Shown: positions 52,213 to 60,659 of the stretch, piece after piece | How positions within the stretch are numbered: position 1 is the first letter of the stretch | Layout: each line of letters opens with the position of its first letter | Origin: Pseudarthrobacter sp. NamB4 | Lineage (GTDB): Bacteria; Actinomycetota; Actinomycetes; Actinomycetales; Micrococcaceae | Length of the DNA: 64,000 nt | Direction: 5' to 3' | NCBI RefSeq assembly: GCF_005796185.1 | Contig: NZ_VAHM01000004.1 | Span: 1 to 64,000, forward strand | Translations under genes and position numbers: made by a program | Notes under the pieces: model-generated | Databases searched by the model: none | The model's input: the letters and a program-made list of their open reading frames with translations, nothing else | What the model was told of the DNA's origin: nothing

Positions 52213-53541
52213 ATGATTGACCCCAATTCCTCCCCGGAATCCAACGCCGCCTCCGGTGCCGTCCCCGAAGCGGATTACTCCGGCGCGGAGACCACCGGCC
52301 GGTTCATCGTGGTCTTCGCCCAGCAGGAGACCAGCCCATCCTCGGTCTTGGAATCGGCGGGGCTGTCCAATGTGGCCGACTCCCGCGACTTCCAGGACCG
52401 TGAGGTGGACGCCTCGGAGACCAGCGGCGCGGACGCAACGTTCTTCAGTTCGCTGGGCATCGCGGTGGTCTCGGCGGAACCGGAGCAGATCGGCGTGCTG
52501 GAGACTTCAGAGGCCATGCCCGGCGCGGTGCTGTCCGTGTCCCCGGAACTGATCCACCACGTCCTGGCCGCCGGTCCCACAGAGTACGTCCGGGGTTACC
52601 GTGACGCCGTGCTGGACCTGGACAACCGCCTCAACGGAGGCAATGGGCAGGGGGCCGCGGTAGCAGCTCCGCCTACGGTGCCCATCTTCCAGGACACCGC
52701 CCAGTTCACGTGGGGGCTGCAGGCAGTGCAGGCCACGTCATCCCAGTACTCCGGACGCGGCATCAAAGTCGCGGTGCTGGACACGGGGTTCGACGCAAAC
52801 CACCCGGACTTCACCGGACGCAACGTCACCAGCCGGTCCTTCATCCCGGGCGAATCCGCCCAGGACGGGCACGGGCACGGCACCCACTGCATCGGGACCG
52901 CCTGCGGCTCCAAGTCCCCGTCCACAGGGCCCCGCTACGGCGTGGCCTACGAGGCGGACATCTTCGCAGGCAAGGTGCTCAGCAACGGCGGTTCAGGCAG
53001 CGACGCCGGCATCCTGGCCGGCATTGACTGGGCCCTGACCAGCGGCTGCGCCATCATCTCCATGTCGCTCGGTGCCGACGTGCCCAAGATCCATCCGCCC
53101 TATGTGGCAGCAGGCAAGCGGGCATTGGACGCCGGCACGCTGATCATTGCGGCCGCGGGAAACAACGCCCGCCGGCTCCAGGGCAACAACGGCTTCGTTG
53201 GCACTCCGGCCAACAGTCCGTTCGTCATGGCCGTCGGCGCCCTGGACCACCAGCTGGACGTGACGTTCTTCTCCGCCCGCAGCCTGCCGATCCGGGGCGG
53301 ACATGTGGACGTTGCCGGACCCGGCTGGCAGGTCTATTCGTCCTGGCCGATGCCCGCCCGGTACAAGAGCATCAGCGGCACCAGCATGGCCACCCCGCAC
53401 GCTGCCGGCGTAGCCGCCCTCTGGGCACAGGCCACCGGCTTCCGCGGACGGGAACTCTGGTCCGCGCTGGTACAGGAGAGCGACCGGCTGATCGCGCCGT
53501 CCGTGGACGTGGGCTCCGGCCTGGTCATCGCCCCGCTCTGA
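52213..53541 (+). CDS. subtilisin-family (S8) serine protease
   Basis: This is a 442-residue protease. Residues 28 to about 120 form an I9-like propeptide (RFIVVFAQQETSPSSVLESA). The catalytic triad is Asp190 (VAVLDTGFDANHPDF), His222 (GHGTHCIGT) and Ser391 (ISGTSMATPHAAG), with oxyanion Asn317 (AAAGNNA). The start ATG has AGGAG seven bases upstream and lies 35 bases after the lipase-like gene, so they are likely co-transcribed. Unlike most secreted subtilases it has no signal peptide; the N-terminus (MIDPNSSPESNAASGAVPEA) is polar. It is followed by a small I9-like gene. Confidence 0.92.
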   Translation: MIDPNSSPESNAASGAVPEADYSGAETTGRFIVVFAQQETSPSSVLESAGLSNVADSRDFQDREVDASETSGADATFFSSLGIAVVSAEPEQIGVLETSEAMPGAVLSVSPELIHHVLAAGPTEYVRGYRDAVLDLDNRLNGGNGQGAAVAAPPTVPIFQDTAQFTWGLQAVQATSSQYSGRGIKVAVLDTGFDANHPDFTGRNVTSRSFIPGESAQDGHGHGTHCIGTACGSKSPSTGPRYGVAYEADIFAGKVLSNGGSGSDAGILAGIDWALTSGCAIISMSLGADVPKIHPPYVAAGKRALDAGTLIIAAAGNNARRLQGNNGFVGTPANSPFVMAVGALDHQLDVTFFSARSLPIRGGHVDVAGPGWQVYSSWPMPARYKSISGTSMATPHAAGVAALWAQATGFRGRELWSALVQESDRLIAPSVDVGSGLVIAPL

Positions 53542-53617
53542 GCACTTCTCTGACTGCCGCCTCTGAACACCACCTCCGAACACCGCCGTAAGGAAAGCCG
53601 TGAGGATAACCTGAGGG

Positions 53618-53848
53618 ATGGTCAACATCAACGTCACGGTGGACCCGGAGCACCTGCCCGCCCTCGCAGATGTCGCGGACGCTCTGCGCGCCCGCGGCAT
53701 GCAGGTGGAGCAGGTGCTGTCCATGGGCTTCATCACCGGATCCGCCGCCGAGGACAGCCTGCCGGCCCTGAAATCCGTGGCCGGGGTGCAGTCCGTGGAC
53801 GAGGAACTGGGGTACCGGCTCCCGCCCCCGGAGGAGGACATCCAGTAG
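53618..53848 (+). CDS. small I9-like (protease propeptide/inhibitor-like) protein
   Basis: This 76-residue protein fits a ferredoxin-like beta-alpha-beta-beta-alpha-beta fold: strand VNINVTVDP, helix LPALADVADALRARG, strand VEQVLSMGFITGSA, helix EDSLPALKSVAG, strand VQSVDEELGYRLPP. This is the shape and pattern of I9 propeptides, which fold and inhibit subtilisins; free-standing copies act as intramolecular-chaperone-like inhibitors. It lies 76 bases after the subtilase gene on the same strand, so pairing with it is a natural inference. No catalytic motif is present. Confidence 0.6.
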   Translation: MVNINVTVDPEHLPALADVADALRARGMQVEQVLSMGFITGSAAEDSLPALKSVAGVQSVDEELGYRLPPPEEDIQ

Positions 53849-53885
53849 GTGCCCTCCCGGGGGCGGTGCCTACGCGGTCAAGCGC

Positions 53886-55745
53886 CTACCACTGGATGTC
53901 CGACGGCTCTTCCAGCGGGTGCCTGTCCCCGAGGGCTTCGGGGACAGCGAAGGTGTCCGCCTGCCGCAGTAGGTCCGCGAACTGCACTCCGGTGCGATCC
54001 TCCACTTCGGCAAGGGCAACCTGGAAGACGCGGAATTCGTCCAGTTCCAGCGCTTCGACCTGGTTCAGGTGCTGGGTCAGCAGGAAGGCACGGCTCTTGA
54101 GCTGCCCGTGCTCCATGAAGGCTATGACCTTCCAGTACTCGCGGGGCAGGGGAACTCCCCGGTAGGCGCTGTCATCGTCCTGCAGGACCGGGCCGCCGAA
54201 CGCGCTGACCCTGAGGTCGTCGACGTCGGCGTCCGCAAACACCGCGTCCTCGATCTGCCCCCAGATCCCGTTCTTGCTGCTTTGGTTGAAGTCGTCCATC
54301 TGCGGCGTAATGTTCGTGAAGTAGAACGAATCCCTGTTGGCGCGCTCAGCCTCGTCCAGCGGGCCCCACAGCAGGTCGGCCCTGCGCGCCAGGTGGCCGC
54401 GGTCCAGGCGGTTGCCCCGGTAGAGCTCGTCCCCGATTTGGAAGTTGGCGGGGATCCGCGGGTCCTTGATGAAGTCGATGCCGCTCCGGGTCAGCTTTTT
54501 CAGGCTGCCGCCGTCGATGTTCCACGCCACCCAGCGGGCAAAGCGGCGGGACTTGCTGAGGGCCAGTGAAAAGTGGGTGTACGGGATGATCTCCGAGCCG
54601 CTGAGCCGGACAGCATCGCTGCCCAGCCCGGCAGAGAGGACAGGCAGGTCGATCCGGGGGCCGAGGAAATCGCCGGCGAACCCATGTGGAACGCTTTCAC
54701 CGGCCTCAGCAGCTGCTGGCGGGCGGAGAGTGATTTCCAGCTTTTCGAACACGGACTGGGGCAGGCACGCCAGGGCGTGCTCGTCCGGGCTGTCGCCTGC
54801 TTCCCCGCCGAAGTGGAGGCCGGCCAGGACAGTGGTGAGTTCGCCGGACGGGGTCTTGAAAATCCAGGCGGCGCCCGAGTCCCCGCCGCGGCTGATTTCC
54901 CCGTCCACCGGGGGGTTGTCAGGGTCCGGGCCGATTTCGAAGCCGCCGATTGAGTGCGTTCCCGCAGACCCGTAGCGAAGCTTGGCGATGACGTCCACGC
55001 GGCGCACCACCCCATGGGTCACCCCCGTGGTGCGGCCGCTCTTGATCACCTTGTCACCGAGTTCAGGTTCGCCGAGCTGGTCCGGGGTCACGTCCAGGGA
55101 CTGGATCGCGGTGGCGAATCCCCGCTCCTCGATGGTTGCCACGGCGCAGTCGCCCGCAACGCCGAGGTGGGAGCGCACCAGCCGGCCGAGCCCGTTGGCG
55201 GAAACCCGGTTGTCGTCGTGCGGGCCGGGCTGGACAACGGTATCCCCCAGAGCGCCGGCGGCACCGTGCAGCACGTGCCAGTTGCTGAGAATCAGGGGCG
55301 TCCCGTCATGCCTGTCATAGACAATGCAGCCGATGGTGCCGGCGCTGGACCGGATGTGGCCTACACTCACCCCCGGTTTGATCGGGTCGAGCCGGACCTT
55401 CGTCACCGGCGGCTCCGGCTCGGCCACCGCGCGGAAGGAGGGGCGGTAGTCCCGCTCGATGACATCAGTGGGCACCGGAACCCCGTCCACCATAATTAAT
55501 TCCGGTACCGGTGTGGTGTCGAGGGATTCCAAGGCCTCCGGGGCCACCTTCTCACCGACAGTGAACTGGATGGAGACCTCGCCTGTTGGCTTCCCGTCGA
55601 CAACTTTCTGGCCCACGCCGATTGAGGTGATGTTCGGGTCATCCAGGTAGGCGGCGCCTTTGGTCCTGATGAACTGCCGCAGCGAGGCCAACAGCTGTTC
55701 GTCGCCAGCGGGTGCCTGCCCGGCGGGACGTTCCGTGGTGTTCAT
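53886..55745 (-). CDS. chymotrypsin-fold protease fused to DNA/RNA non-specific endonuclease
   Basis: This is a 619-residue fusion. Residues about 125-340 form a chymotrypsin-like serine protease with His157 (LILSNWHVLH), Asp199 (GVAGDCAVATIE) and Ser290 (SRGGDSGAAW). Residues about 360-600 form a NUC1-type ββα-metal nuclease with the DRGH motif (NRLDRGHLARRAD, catalytic His451) and the metal-ligand stretch FTNITPQMDDFN. The N-terminal 110 residues (IRTKGAAYLDDPNITSIGVG) match a domain often found before such proteases. There is no signal peptide. The nuclease cleaves single- and double-stranded DNA and RNA in its family. A protease-controlled nuclease is a plausible toxin or defence effector; that is inference. 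Confidence 0.9.
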   Translation of the reverse strand: MNTTERPAGQAPAGDEQLLASLRQFIRTKGAAYLDDPNITSIGVGQKVVDGKPTGEVSIQFTVGEKVAPEALESLDTTPVPELIMVDGVPVPTDVIERDYRPSFRAVAEPEPPVTKVRLDPIKPGVSVGHIRSSAGTIGCIVYDRHDGTPLILSNWHVLHGAAGALGDTVVQPGPHDDNRVSANGLGRLVRSHLGVAGDCAVATIEERGFATAIQSLDVTPDQLGEPELGDKVIKSGRTTGVTHGVVRRVDVIAKLRYGSAGTHSIGGFEIGPDPDNPPVDGEISRGGDSGAAWIFKTPSGELTTVLAGLHFGGEAGDSPDEHALACLPQSVFEKLEITLRPPAAAEAGESVPHGFAGDFLGPRIDLPVLSAGLGSDAVRLSGSEIIPYTHFSLALSKSRRFARWVAWNIDGGSLKKLTRSGIDFIKDPRIPANFQIGDELYRGNRLDRGHLARRADLLWGPLDEAERANRDSFYFTNITPQMDDFNQSSKNGIWGQIEDAVFADADVDDLRVSAFGGPVLQDDDSAYRGVPLPREYWKVIAFMEHGQLKSRAFLLTQHLNQVEALELDEFRVFQVALAEVEDRTGVQFADLLRQADTFAVPEALGDRHPLEEPSDIQW

Positions 55746-55819
55746 GCCATGTCCATTTCCTGCGTTGTCTGCGTTACTGCCTGGCCGCGCGGGCGGCCTT
55801 GGAATCCGTCAGGGGTGAC

Positions 55820-55850
55820 GTACGACGGCGGATGTGTGCCGCCGTCGTAC
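55820..55850. repeat. palindromic repeat copy 2
   Basis: Arms GTACGACGGCGG / CCGCCGTCGTAC (12 bp, perfect) flank a 7-base loop. It lies between the end of the metalloprotease-propeller gene and the start of the protease-nuclease gene, both on the minus strand. Confidence 0.85.
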
Positions 55851-55876
55851 ACCTCCCCAAGTGCAGGCTCCGTTGG

Positions 55877-57913
55877 TCAGACGGTGGCGTGCGTGCCGTT
55901 AGCCGGCATCAGCCCGGCAACCTGCTCCTTGGGCGAGTCCTCCATTGCTGCCCCGGACATTCCCTGCGCGGCAGGCTGCGGCTGCCCGCCTGCTGCAGCG
56001 GCGTCATCCATTGCACCGGACGGCATCTCCGCCGTCTGCGGGACGGCGCCGTCCGCGGACATCTCCCCGCCGGCGTCCCCGCCCATGACTGCAGCGCCGG
56101 CCATGCCGGTGGACTCTTCCGTGAGGAAGGGCCTGTTTTGCCATCTGTGCCACATGGCGTTGTCCGTACCGCGGACGAAGGCCTCCAGGCGGCCGTCGGC
56201 GTTGGTGCCGACGGTGATGTTGGAGGTGAGGATGCCGCCCAGGGAGTGCCAGCCGGACCATCCGCTGTTCGGTGCCGTCTGCCACATGTGCCAGAGGGCG
56301 TTGTCGGTGCCCCGGACGAAGGCCTCCAAGCGCCCGCTCGCGTTCCTGCCCGCCGCGATGTCGGAGGTGAGGATGCCGCCTAGGGAGTGCCAGCCGGACC
56401 AACCGCTGTTCGGTGCCGTCTGCCACTTGTGCCAGAGGGCGTTGTCGGTGCCCCGGACGAAGGCCTCCAGGCGGCCGTCGGCGTTGGTACCGATGGTGGT
56501 GTTGGAGGTGAGGATGCCGCCCAGGGACTCCCAGCCGGACCAGTTGCCGTTCGGCGCCGTTTGCCACTTGTGCCACAGCGCGTTGTCCGTTCCCCTGGCG
56601 AAAACCTCCAGCCGCCCGTCCTTGTTCTTCCCTGTCGCGATCTCGGAGGTGATCACCCCGCCCAGCGAATGCCACCCTGCCCAGTTGCCGCTCGGTGAGG
56701 TCTGCCATCGGTGCCACACCGCCCCGTCCGTGCCCCGGGCGAACACCTCAAGGCGGCCGTCGGCGTTGCGCCCGGTGGCCGGGGGACCGGTGATCACGCC
56801 GCCCAGGGAGTTCCAGCCGGACCAGTTGCCGTTGGGTGCTGTTTGCCACTTGTGCCAGAGGGCGTTGTCCGTACCGCGGACGAAGATCTCCAGCCGGCCG
56901 TCCAGGTTGCTGGCCACGCCGATTTCGGAGGTGATCACCCCGCCCAGGGAGTTCCAGCCGGACCAGTCACCGCTGGGTGTGGTCTGCCACCGGCGCCACA
57001 CCGCACCATCGGTGCCGCGGGCAAAGGCCTCCATCCGGCCGTCCTTGTTGTTGCCGACGCAAATGTCCGATGTGATGACGCCGCCCAGGGAGTTCCAGCC
57101 GGACCAGGCGTCCGGGGCGGCGGGATAGAGGGCCCGGAAACCGTCGATGTCGTCCTGGGTGAGGGCGCGTTTGGTGAAGTTGGACGACACCGTGGGTGCC
57201 ATCACGGCATTCGCCACGCTGGAGTGGGCAAGGCCCACGATGTGGCCGAACTCGTGCAGGGCCACGGTCTCGATGTCGAAGGCGCTCGGCGCGGCGCCTA
57301 CGCTCCACACGTGTTCGCTGTCATCGAAGTGCACCGGCTTGGGCAGTGTGTTAGTGACCACGCTGCAGCCGGGAGGGAAATCCGCGTGGGCCAGCACCCC
57401 GCCCACCATGGAGTGGTCGGGGTCCGCTGCCGGCCGCCAGCCGATGCGGATGTCCGGGCTGGAGCCGACCGCAACCTCCGTGAAGGTCAGTCCGCCCAGG
57501 TTCTGCCACGTCTTGATGGCACGCCTGATGGCATCCAGTTCGGCGGTGCCGGCCACGTCGTCGGTCCCGGCGTCGAAGGCGTAGGTCAGGGTCCGGTCAG
57601 CCCAGGCGCACGCAGTGGAGAACGCGATGTCCCCGCGCATGTCCGGCAGCCCGCAGCGCGGCCGCATCATCGCTTCCCGGGTGGCGTCGTCAAAGACACC
57701 GGTAACCGGCAGGTGGAAGAACTCCTGGAAGTTCCGCAGGGCTCCCTCCGTGGGATTATCCAGGACACCTGCTTCCCTTGGGGTGGACGGCCCCAGATAG
57801 CCGAACCGCTCCAGATAACTTTGCACCTTGCTGAAGCCCGGGCTGCTTTCGCCCGGGGCGGTGTTGTGGACCGCGGCGAGATACGGTGCCGCACTGTACT
57901 GCTCTTCAGTCAT
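55877..57913 (-). CDS. matrix-metalloprotease-like protease with peptidoglycan-binding-like prodomain and seven-blade propeller
   Basis: This 678-residue protein has the layout of animal matrix metalloproteases. Residues 28-80 resemble a peptidoglycan-binding-like prodomain (FSKVQSYLERFGYLGP, LRNFQEFFHLPVTGVF). The cysteine switch MRPRCGLPDMRGD lies at 83-95, the catalytic zinc site VALHEFGHIVGLAH at 218-230 and the Met-turn near Met238. From 269 to about 597, seven 47-residue blades (GWNSLGG, DGRLE.FVRGTDNALWH.W) form what should be a seven-blade DUF346/PLL-type propeller; the animal enzymes have a four-blade hemopexin there. A Gly/Ala/Asp tail follows. ATG 57913 has AAGGACA upstream; there is no signal peptide. 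It overlaps the preceding 128-residue gene by 8 bases. Confidence 0.9.
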   Translation of the reverse strand: MTEEQYSAAPYLAAVHNTAPGESSPGFSKVQSYLERFGYLGPSTPREAGVLDNPTEGALRNFQEFFHLPVTGVFDDATREAMMRPRCGLPDMRGDIAFSTACAWADRTLTYAFDAGTDDVAGTAELDAIRRAIKTWQNLGGLTFTEVAVGSSPDIRIGWRPAADPDHSMVGGVLAHADFPPGCSVVTNTLPKPVHFDDSEHVWSVGAAPSAFDIETVALHEFGHIVGLAHSSVANAVMAPTVSSNFTKRALTQDDIDGFRALYPAAPDAWSGWNSLGGVITSDICVGNNKDGRMEAFARGTDGAVWRRWQTTPSGDWSGWNSLGGVITSEIGVASNLDGRLEIFVRGTDNALWHKWQTAPNGNWSGWNSLGGVITGPPATGRNADGRLEVFARGTDGAVWHRWQTSPSGNWAGWHSLGGVITSEIATGKNKDGRLEVFARGTDNALWHKWQTAPNGNWSGWESLGGILTSNTTIGTNADGRLEAFVRGTDNALWHKWQTAPNSGWSGWHSLGGILTSDIAAGRNASGRLEAFVRGTDNALWHMWQTAPNSGWSGWHSLGGILTSNITVGTNADGRLEAFVRGTDNAMWHRWQNRPFLTEESTGMAGAAVMGGDAGGEMSADGAVPQTAEMPSGAMDDAAAAGGQPQPAAQGMSGAAMEDSPKEQVAGLMPANGTHATV
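56123..57109 (-). repeat. seven 141-bp repeats encoding propeller blades
   Basis: Seven consecutive 47-codon units encode the pattern 'GWSGWxSLGG ... DGRLExFxRGTDxAxWHxWQT'. Units 5 to 7 are closest to one another. Seven units match the blade count of the known PLL-type lectins, suggesting a closed ring. Confidence 0.88.
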
Positions 57914-58292
57914 TGCTGTGTCCTTGATCTGTTCGGATGCTTCGCAGGATCTGCAGGGAGACGTCGCGGTCCTCATCTGCGGACCCATGGACGACGGCGG
58001 TGGCGCGGCCCGGGATGGTGACGGCAACAGTGCGGAGGCCCTTCTCCTCGAACAGGATGAAGTTCGCGGTATCGCCGCCGCCCAGGGCCTCGCGCCACTG
58101 CTCAAAGCCGGGCTTGTTCTGGTAGCGGGTGAGAGGGTCGGCGAAGGGGCTGGCCTCGACGGTCACGCGCATGCCGGCACCCTCGAGGACGGCGGCGCTG
58201 CCCTCAATGCCGTGCTCGCCTGAGGGTGCAAGCTGTTCCGGGACATCCAACTCCAGGCCCCCAACCCGGAACGGATTCCACCGATGCCCCAT
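57906..58292 (-). CDS. small protein of unknown function, first gene of the metalloprotease unit
   Basis: This 128-residue protein begins MGHRWNPFRVGGLELDVPEQ and includes AGMRVTVEASPFADPLTRYQ, ANFILFEEKGLRTVAVTIPG and VSLQILRSIRT. The layout of mixed strands ending in a helix 'LQILRSIR' resembles Mog1/PsbP-like or LpqN-like domains, but this is a weak guess. There is no signal peptide. AAGGAGGG precedes ATG by four to five bases. It overlaps the metalloprotease gene by 8 bases, so the two are translationally coupled, and it could be a chaperone or immunity-type partner. Confidence 0.62.
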   Translation of the reverse strand: MGHRWNPFRVGGLELDVPEQLAPSGEHGIEGSAAVLEGAGMRVTVEASPFADPLTRYQNKPGFEQWREALGGGDTANFILFEEKGLRTVAVTIPGRATAVVHGSADEDRDVSLQILRSIRTDQGHSND

Positions 58293-58499
58293 GACACCCT
58301 CCTTATCTATGGGGGAGTACAGGAAAGAGTTGATCAGACAGGCGTTACTGCGCCGTTACTGCCCGGCCGCTCCCCGACCCTGCATGCCGGCCAGAGAGCC
58401 CTCCTGGGGGCGTGGCCGCAGGCCCTACCCACGCGCCGCTGGGTAGAATCGAAGCCTGGACGAACGAACACTGCTTTACGGCGAAGGTGCGGAGAAACA

Positions 58500-59315
58500 A
58501 TGTCGGAATGGCTCGAAGTCGGCGCGGACAATTATCTGCTGGTCACCGAAGGGTCGCTGCTGAACACCGGACTGATCGTGGGATCTGAGCGGGCCATGGT
58601 GATCGATACCGGCTGCGGGCCGCGGCAGGGCAGGGAGATCCTGGACGCGGTGCGCGAAAAGACGCAACTGCCGCTCGTCGTCGTCAACACCCACGCCCAC
58701 TACGACCACTTCTTCGGCAACGCTCTGTTCGCGGACGCCGGCGTCACCGAGTTCTGGGCGCACCAGAACTGCGCCGCCGAAATCAGTGAACGCGGTGACC
58801 TCCAGCGCCGCTTCGTAGGGACGCTGGAACCGGAGATGTCCGCCGGCGAAGGCGAGAACGTGGAGCTCGTGGTGCCCAACGCGATCGTGAAGGACCAGCC
58901 GGTGCTGGTGGACCTGGGCGGGCTGACCGCCACCCTGTTCTACCTGGGCCGCGGCCACACGGACGGCGACCTGCTGGTGGGCACGTCCACCACCCTCTAT
59001 GTGGGTGACCTCCTGGAGCAGGGCGCCCACCCGTCCTTCGAGGACTCGTTCCCGGAGGAGTGGGCGGACGCGCTCCGGCACATCTCGGCGCTGCGGCACC
59101 GCTACGAGTTCCTGATTCCAGGGCACGGGAAGCCATGCAGCGACCAGTTCGTCAAGACCATGGCTCACACCATGACCACCGCGGTCCGCCAAGCCCGCCA
59201 GTCCATCCGGGACACCCCGAACGACGCCACCAAGGCCATCCCCGTCCTGCCCTACGGGCCGGAACAGTCGCGGTGGTTTATCAAGCGGCTGCAGGAGACG
59301 CGGCGGGAGCACTAA
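58500..59315 (+). CDS. metallo-beta-lactamase-fold hydrolase
   Basis: This 271-residue MBL-fold enzyme has the zinc motif VVVNTHAHYDHFFGNALFAD (HxHxDH) preceded by MVIDTGCGPRQGREILDAV, then GRGHTDGDLLVGT and VLIPGHGKP-like EFLIPGHGKPCSDQ. It has the glyoxalase-II/lactonase class layout rather than that of an antibiotic-degrading enzyme. GGAG lies five bases before ATG 58500. It is divergent from the 128-residue gene with about 205 bases between. The natural substrate cannot be inferred. Confidence 0.88.
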   Translation: MSEWLEVGADNYLLVTEGSLLNTGLIVGSERAMVIDTGCGPRQGREILDAVREKTQLPLVVVNTHAHYDHFFGNALFADAGVTEFWAHQNCAAEISERGDLQRRFVGTLEPEMSAGEGENVELVVPNAIVKDQPVLVDLGGLTATLFYLGRGHTDGDLLVGTSTTLYVGDLLEQGAHPSFEDSFPEEWADALRHISALRHRYEFLIPGHGKPCSDQFVKTMAHTMTTAVRQARQSIRDTPNDATKAIPVLPYGPEQSRWFIKRLQETRREH

Positions 59316-59330
59316 GCGTACGTACTGAAG

Positions 59331-59363
59331 CGTACGACGGCGGTCGCGTGCCGGCGTCGTACG
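59331..59363. repeat. palindromic repeat copy 3
   Basis: Left arm CGTACGACGGCGG and right arm CCGGCGTCGTACG pair with one mismatch around a 7-base loop. It sits 15 bases after the MBL-fold gene stop and before the lipid-kinase gene on the same strand, a terminator-like place, though without a T-tract. Confidence 0.82.
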
Positions 59364-59439
59364 CCTTGTCTTTCCCAGGGCGGGCCTTCCGCCTGGTGAC
59401 TCAGGGATTTCCCAGCCCGCCCAGCCTAGGATGTTCCCC

Positions 59440-60366
59440 ATGAAGTCTGCCCGAGAGGCAAAGTCCGCCGCCGTGGTGATCAATGCCGGGGCACGCCGGG
59501 GAGCGGCGGCGCCGGCTGTGGACACGCTGCAAAGGGCCGGCCTGTCCGTATCTTCCGTGCACCAGGTGCTGTCCGGCACGGAGCTGGCCGGCACCCTGGA
59601 CCGGGTGATAGCCGACGGACACGACCTGGTGGTTGTGGGCGGCGGTGACGGAACGGTGTCCTTCGCCGCCGGCCGGCTGGCCGGGACCGGGACCGTGCTG
59701 GGCGTCCTTCCACTGGGAACGGCCAACGATCTTGCCCGCACGCTGGAGATACCAAGCGATCTTTCCGGCGCCTGCGCTACCCTCGCGGACGGCAAGGTGG
59801 TGGACATCGACCTTGGGCGGGCGAACGGCCAGCCGTTCCTCAACGTCGCGTCCGTTGGCCTGTCGGTCGGGGTGACCGAGACCCTCAGCCCCCGCCTGAA
59901 GCGGTACCTCGGGCCGCTGGCCTACGGAGTCGCCGCCGTGCGCGCCTATGCCCGGCACAAGCCGTTCAAGGCACGCCTCGAGTTCCCCGACGGGGACCAC
60001 GAAACACTGGAGCTCGAGGACATGCTGCAGGTGGCCGTGGGCAACGGCCGGCATTACGGCGGCGGCAACGCGGTCTCGCCGACTGCCGGGATCGACGACC
60101 ACACCCTGGACATTTACGCCATCCCCGGTGCGCCGCTGCGGGAGCACGTGAGGATCGCACGGATGCTCAGGGACGGGAGCTTTGTGGAGCGCCGCGGGGT
60201 GTACCACCTGACCTGCCAGCGTGTCCGGCTGGTCACCGAGCCGCCCATGCCGGTGAACCTCGACGGCGAGATCGCCACCGCCACGCCCGCCGATTTCACC
60301 ATCGACCGGAACGCCGTGCACGTTGTGGTGCCGCACAGCAGCAACAGTGCGTCATTTGACGGATAG
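59440..60366 (+). CDS. diacylglycerol kinase-family lipid kinase
   Basis: This 308-residue kinase has the N-terminal phosphate-binding motif LVVVGGGDGTVSFAAGRLAG, then PLGTANDLARTLEIP and 'FLNVASVGLSVGVTETL'. The C-terminal beta-sandwich has 'MLQVAVGNGRHYGGGNAVSP' and VNLDGEI. DgkB/YegS/sphingosine-kinase-type enzymes phosphorylate membrane lipids such as diacylglycerol from ATP. I prefer ATG 59440, with AGGA eight bases upstream, over ATG 59431. Confidence 0.9.
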   Translation: MKSAREAKSAAVVINAGARRGAAAPAVDTLQRAGLSVSSVHQVLSGTELAGTLDRVIADGHDLVVVGGGDGTVSFAAGRLAGTGTVLGVLPLGTANDLARTLEIPSDLSGACATLADGKVVDIDLGRANGQPFLNVASVGLSVGVTETLSPRLKRYLGPLAYGVAAVRAYARHKPFKARLEFPDGDHETLELEDMLQVAVGNGRHYGGGNAVSPTAGIDDHTLDIYAIPGAPLREHVRIARMLRDGSFVERRGVYHLTCQRVRLVTEPPMPVNLDGEIATATPADFTIDRNAVHVVVPHSSNSASFDG

Positions 60367-60401
60367 TGCGGTTGCAGCCCTGCGACGCCTTTCGCCAAAA
60401 G

Positions 60402-60569
60402 TCAACGGGGGATGCGGCGTCCCCTGAACCGGGTCAGGAGCAGCAGCAGCAGGGCCACAATCAACAGCACCGGGGCCACGCCCAGAAGGAACCCCAGCGT
60501 TTCGACGGCCAGACCCAGGATAAAGAGGACGACGGCGACAACGGCAATCGCGATTATCAACGCTCTCAT
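60402..60569 (-). CDS. small two-span membrane protein
   Basis: This 55-residue protein has two hydrophobic helices, MRALIIAIAVVAVVLFILGL and GVAPVLLIVALLLLLLT, joined by a short loop, and a basic C-terminus FRGRRIPR. It resembles the short actinobacterial membrane proteins often labelled hypothetical or DUF. ATG 60569 is preceded by GGCGGAAG about five bases upstream; the frame is open further, but the extra part is polar and unlikely. Its function is unknown. Confidence 0.62.
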   Translation of the reverse strand: MRALIIAIAVVAVVLFILGLAVETLGFLLGVAPVLLIVALLLLLLTRFRGRRIPR

Positions 60570-60659
60570 CAGCTTCCGCCTCACGCTCGCAGTAATGTGC
60601 CCAAGCGTACGCCTGCTTACCGTGCCGCACCCAGTACTTTCCCTGCGGAAGGCAGCACT

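Noticed and set aside
49572..57109. Regular repeats that could be mistaken for a CRISPR array
   Set aside because: Units are 288 and 141 bp, in frame and encode propeller blades; no spacers or cas genes.
58500..59315. Metallo-beta-lactamase resistance gene
   Set aside because: The fold is MBL but the sequence matches the general hydrolase class; nothing points to beta-lactam cleavage.
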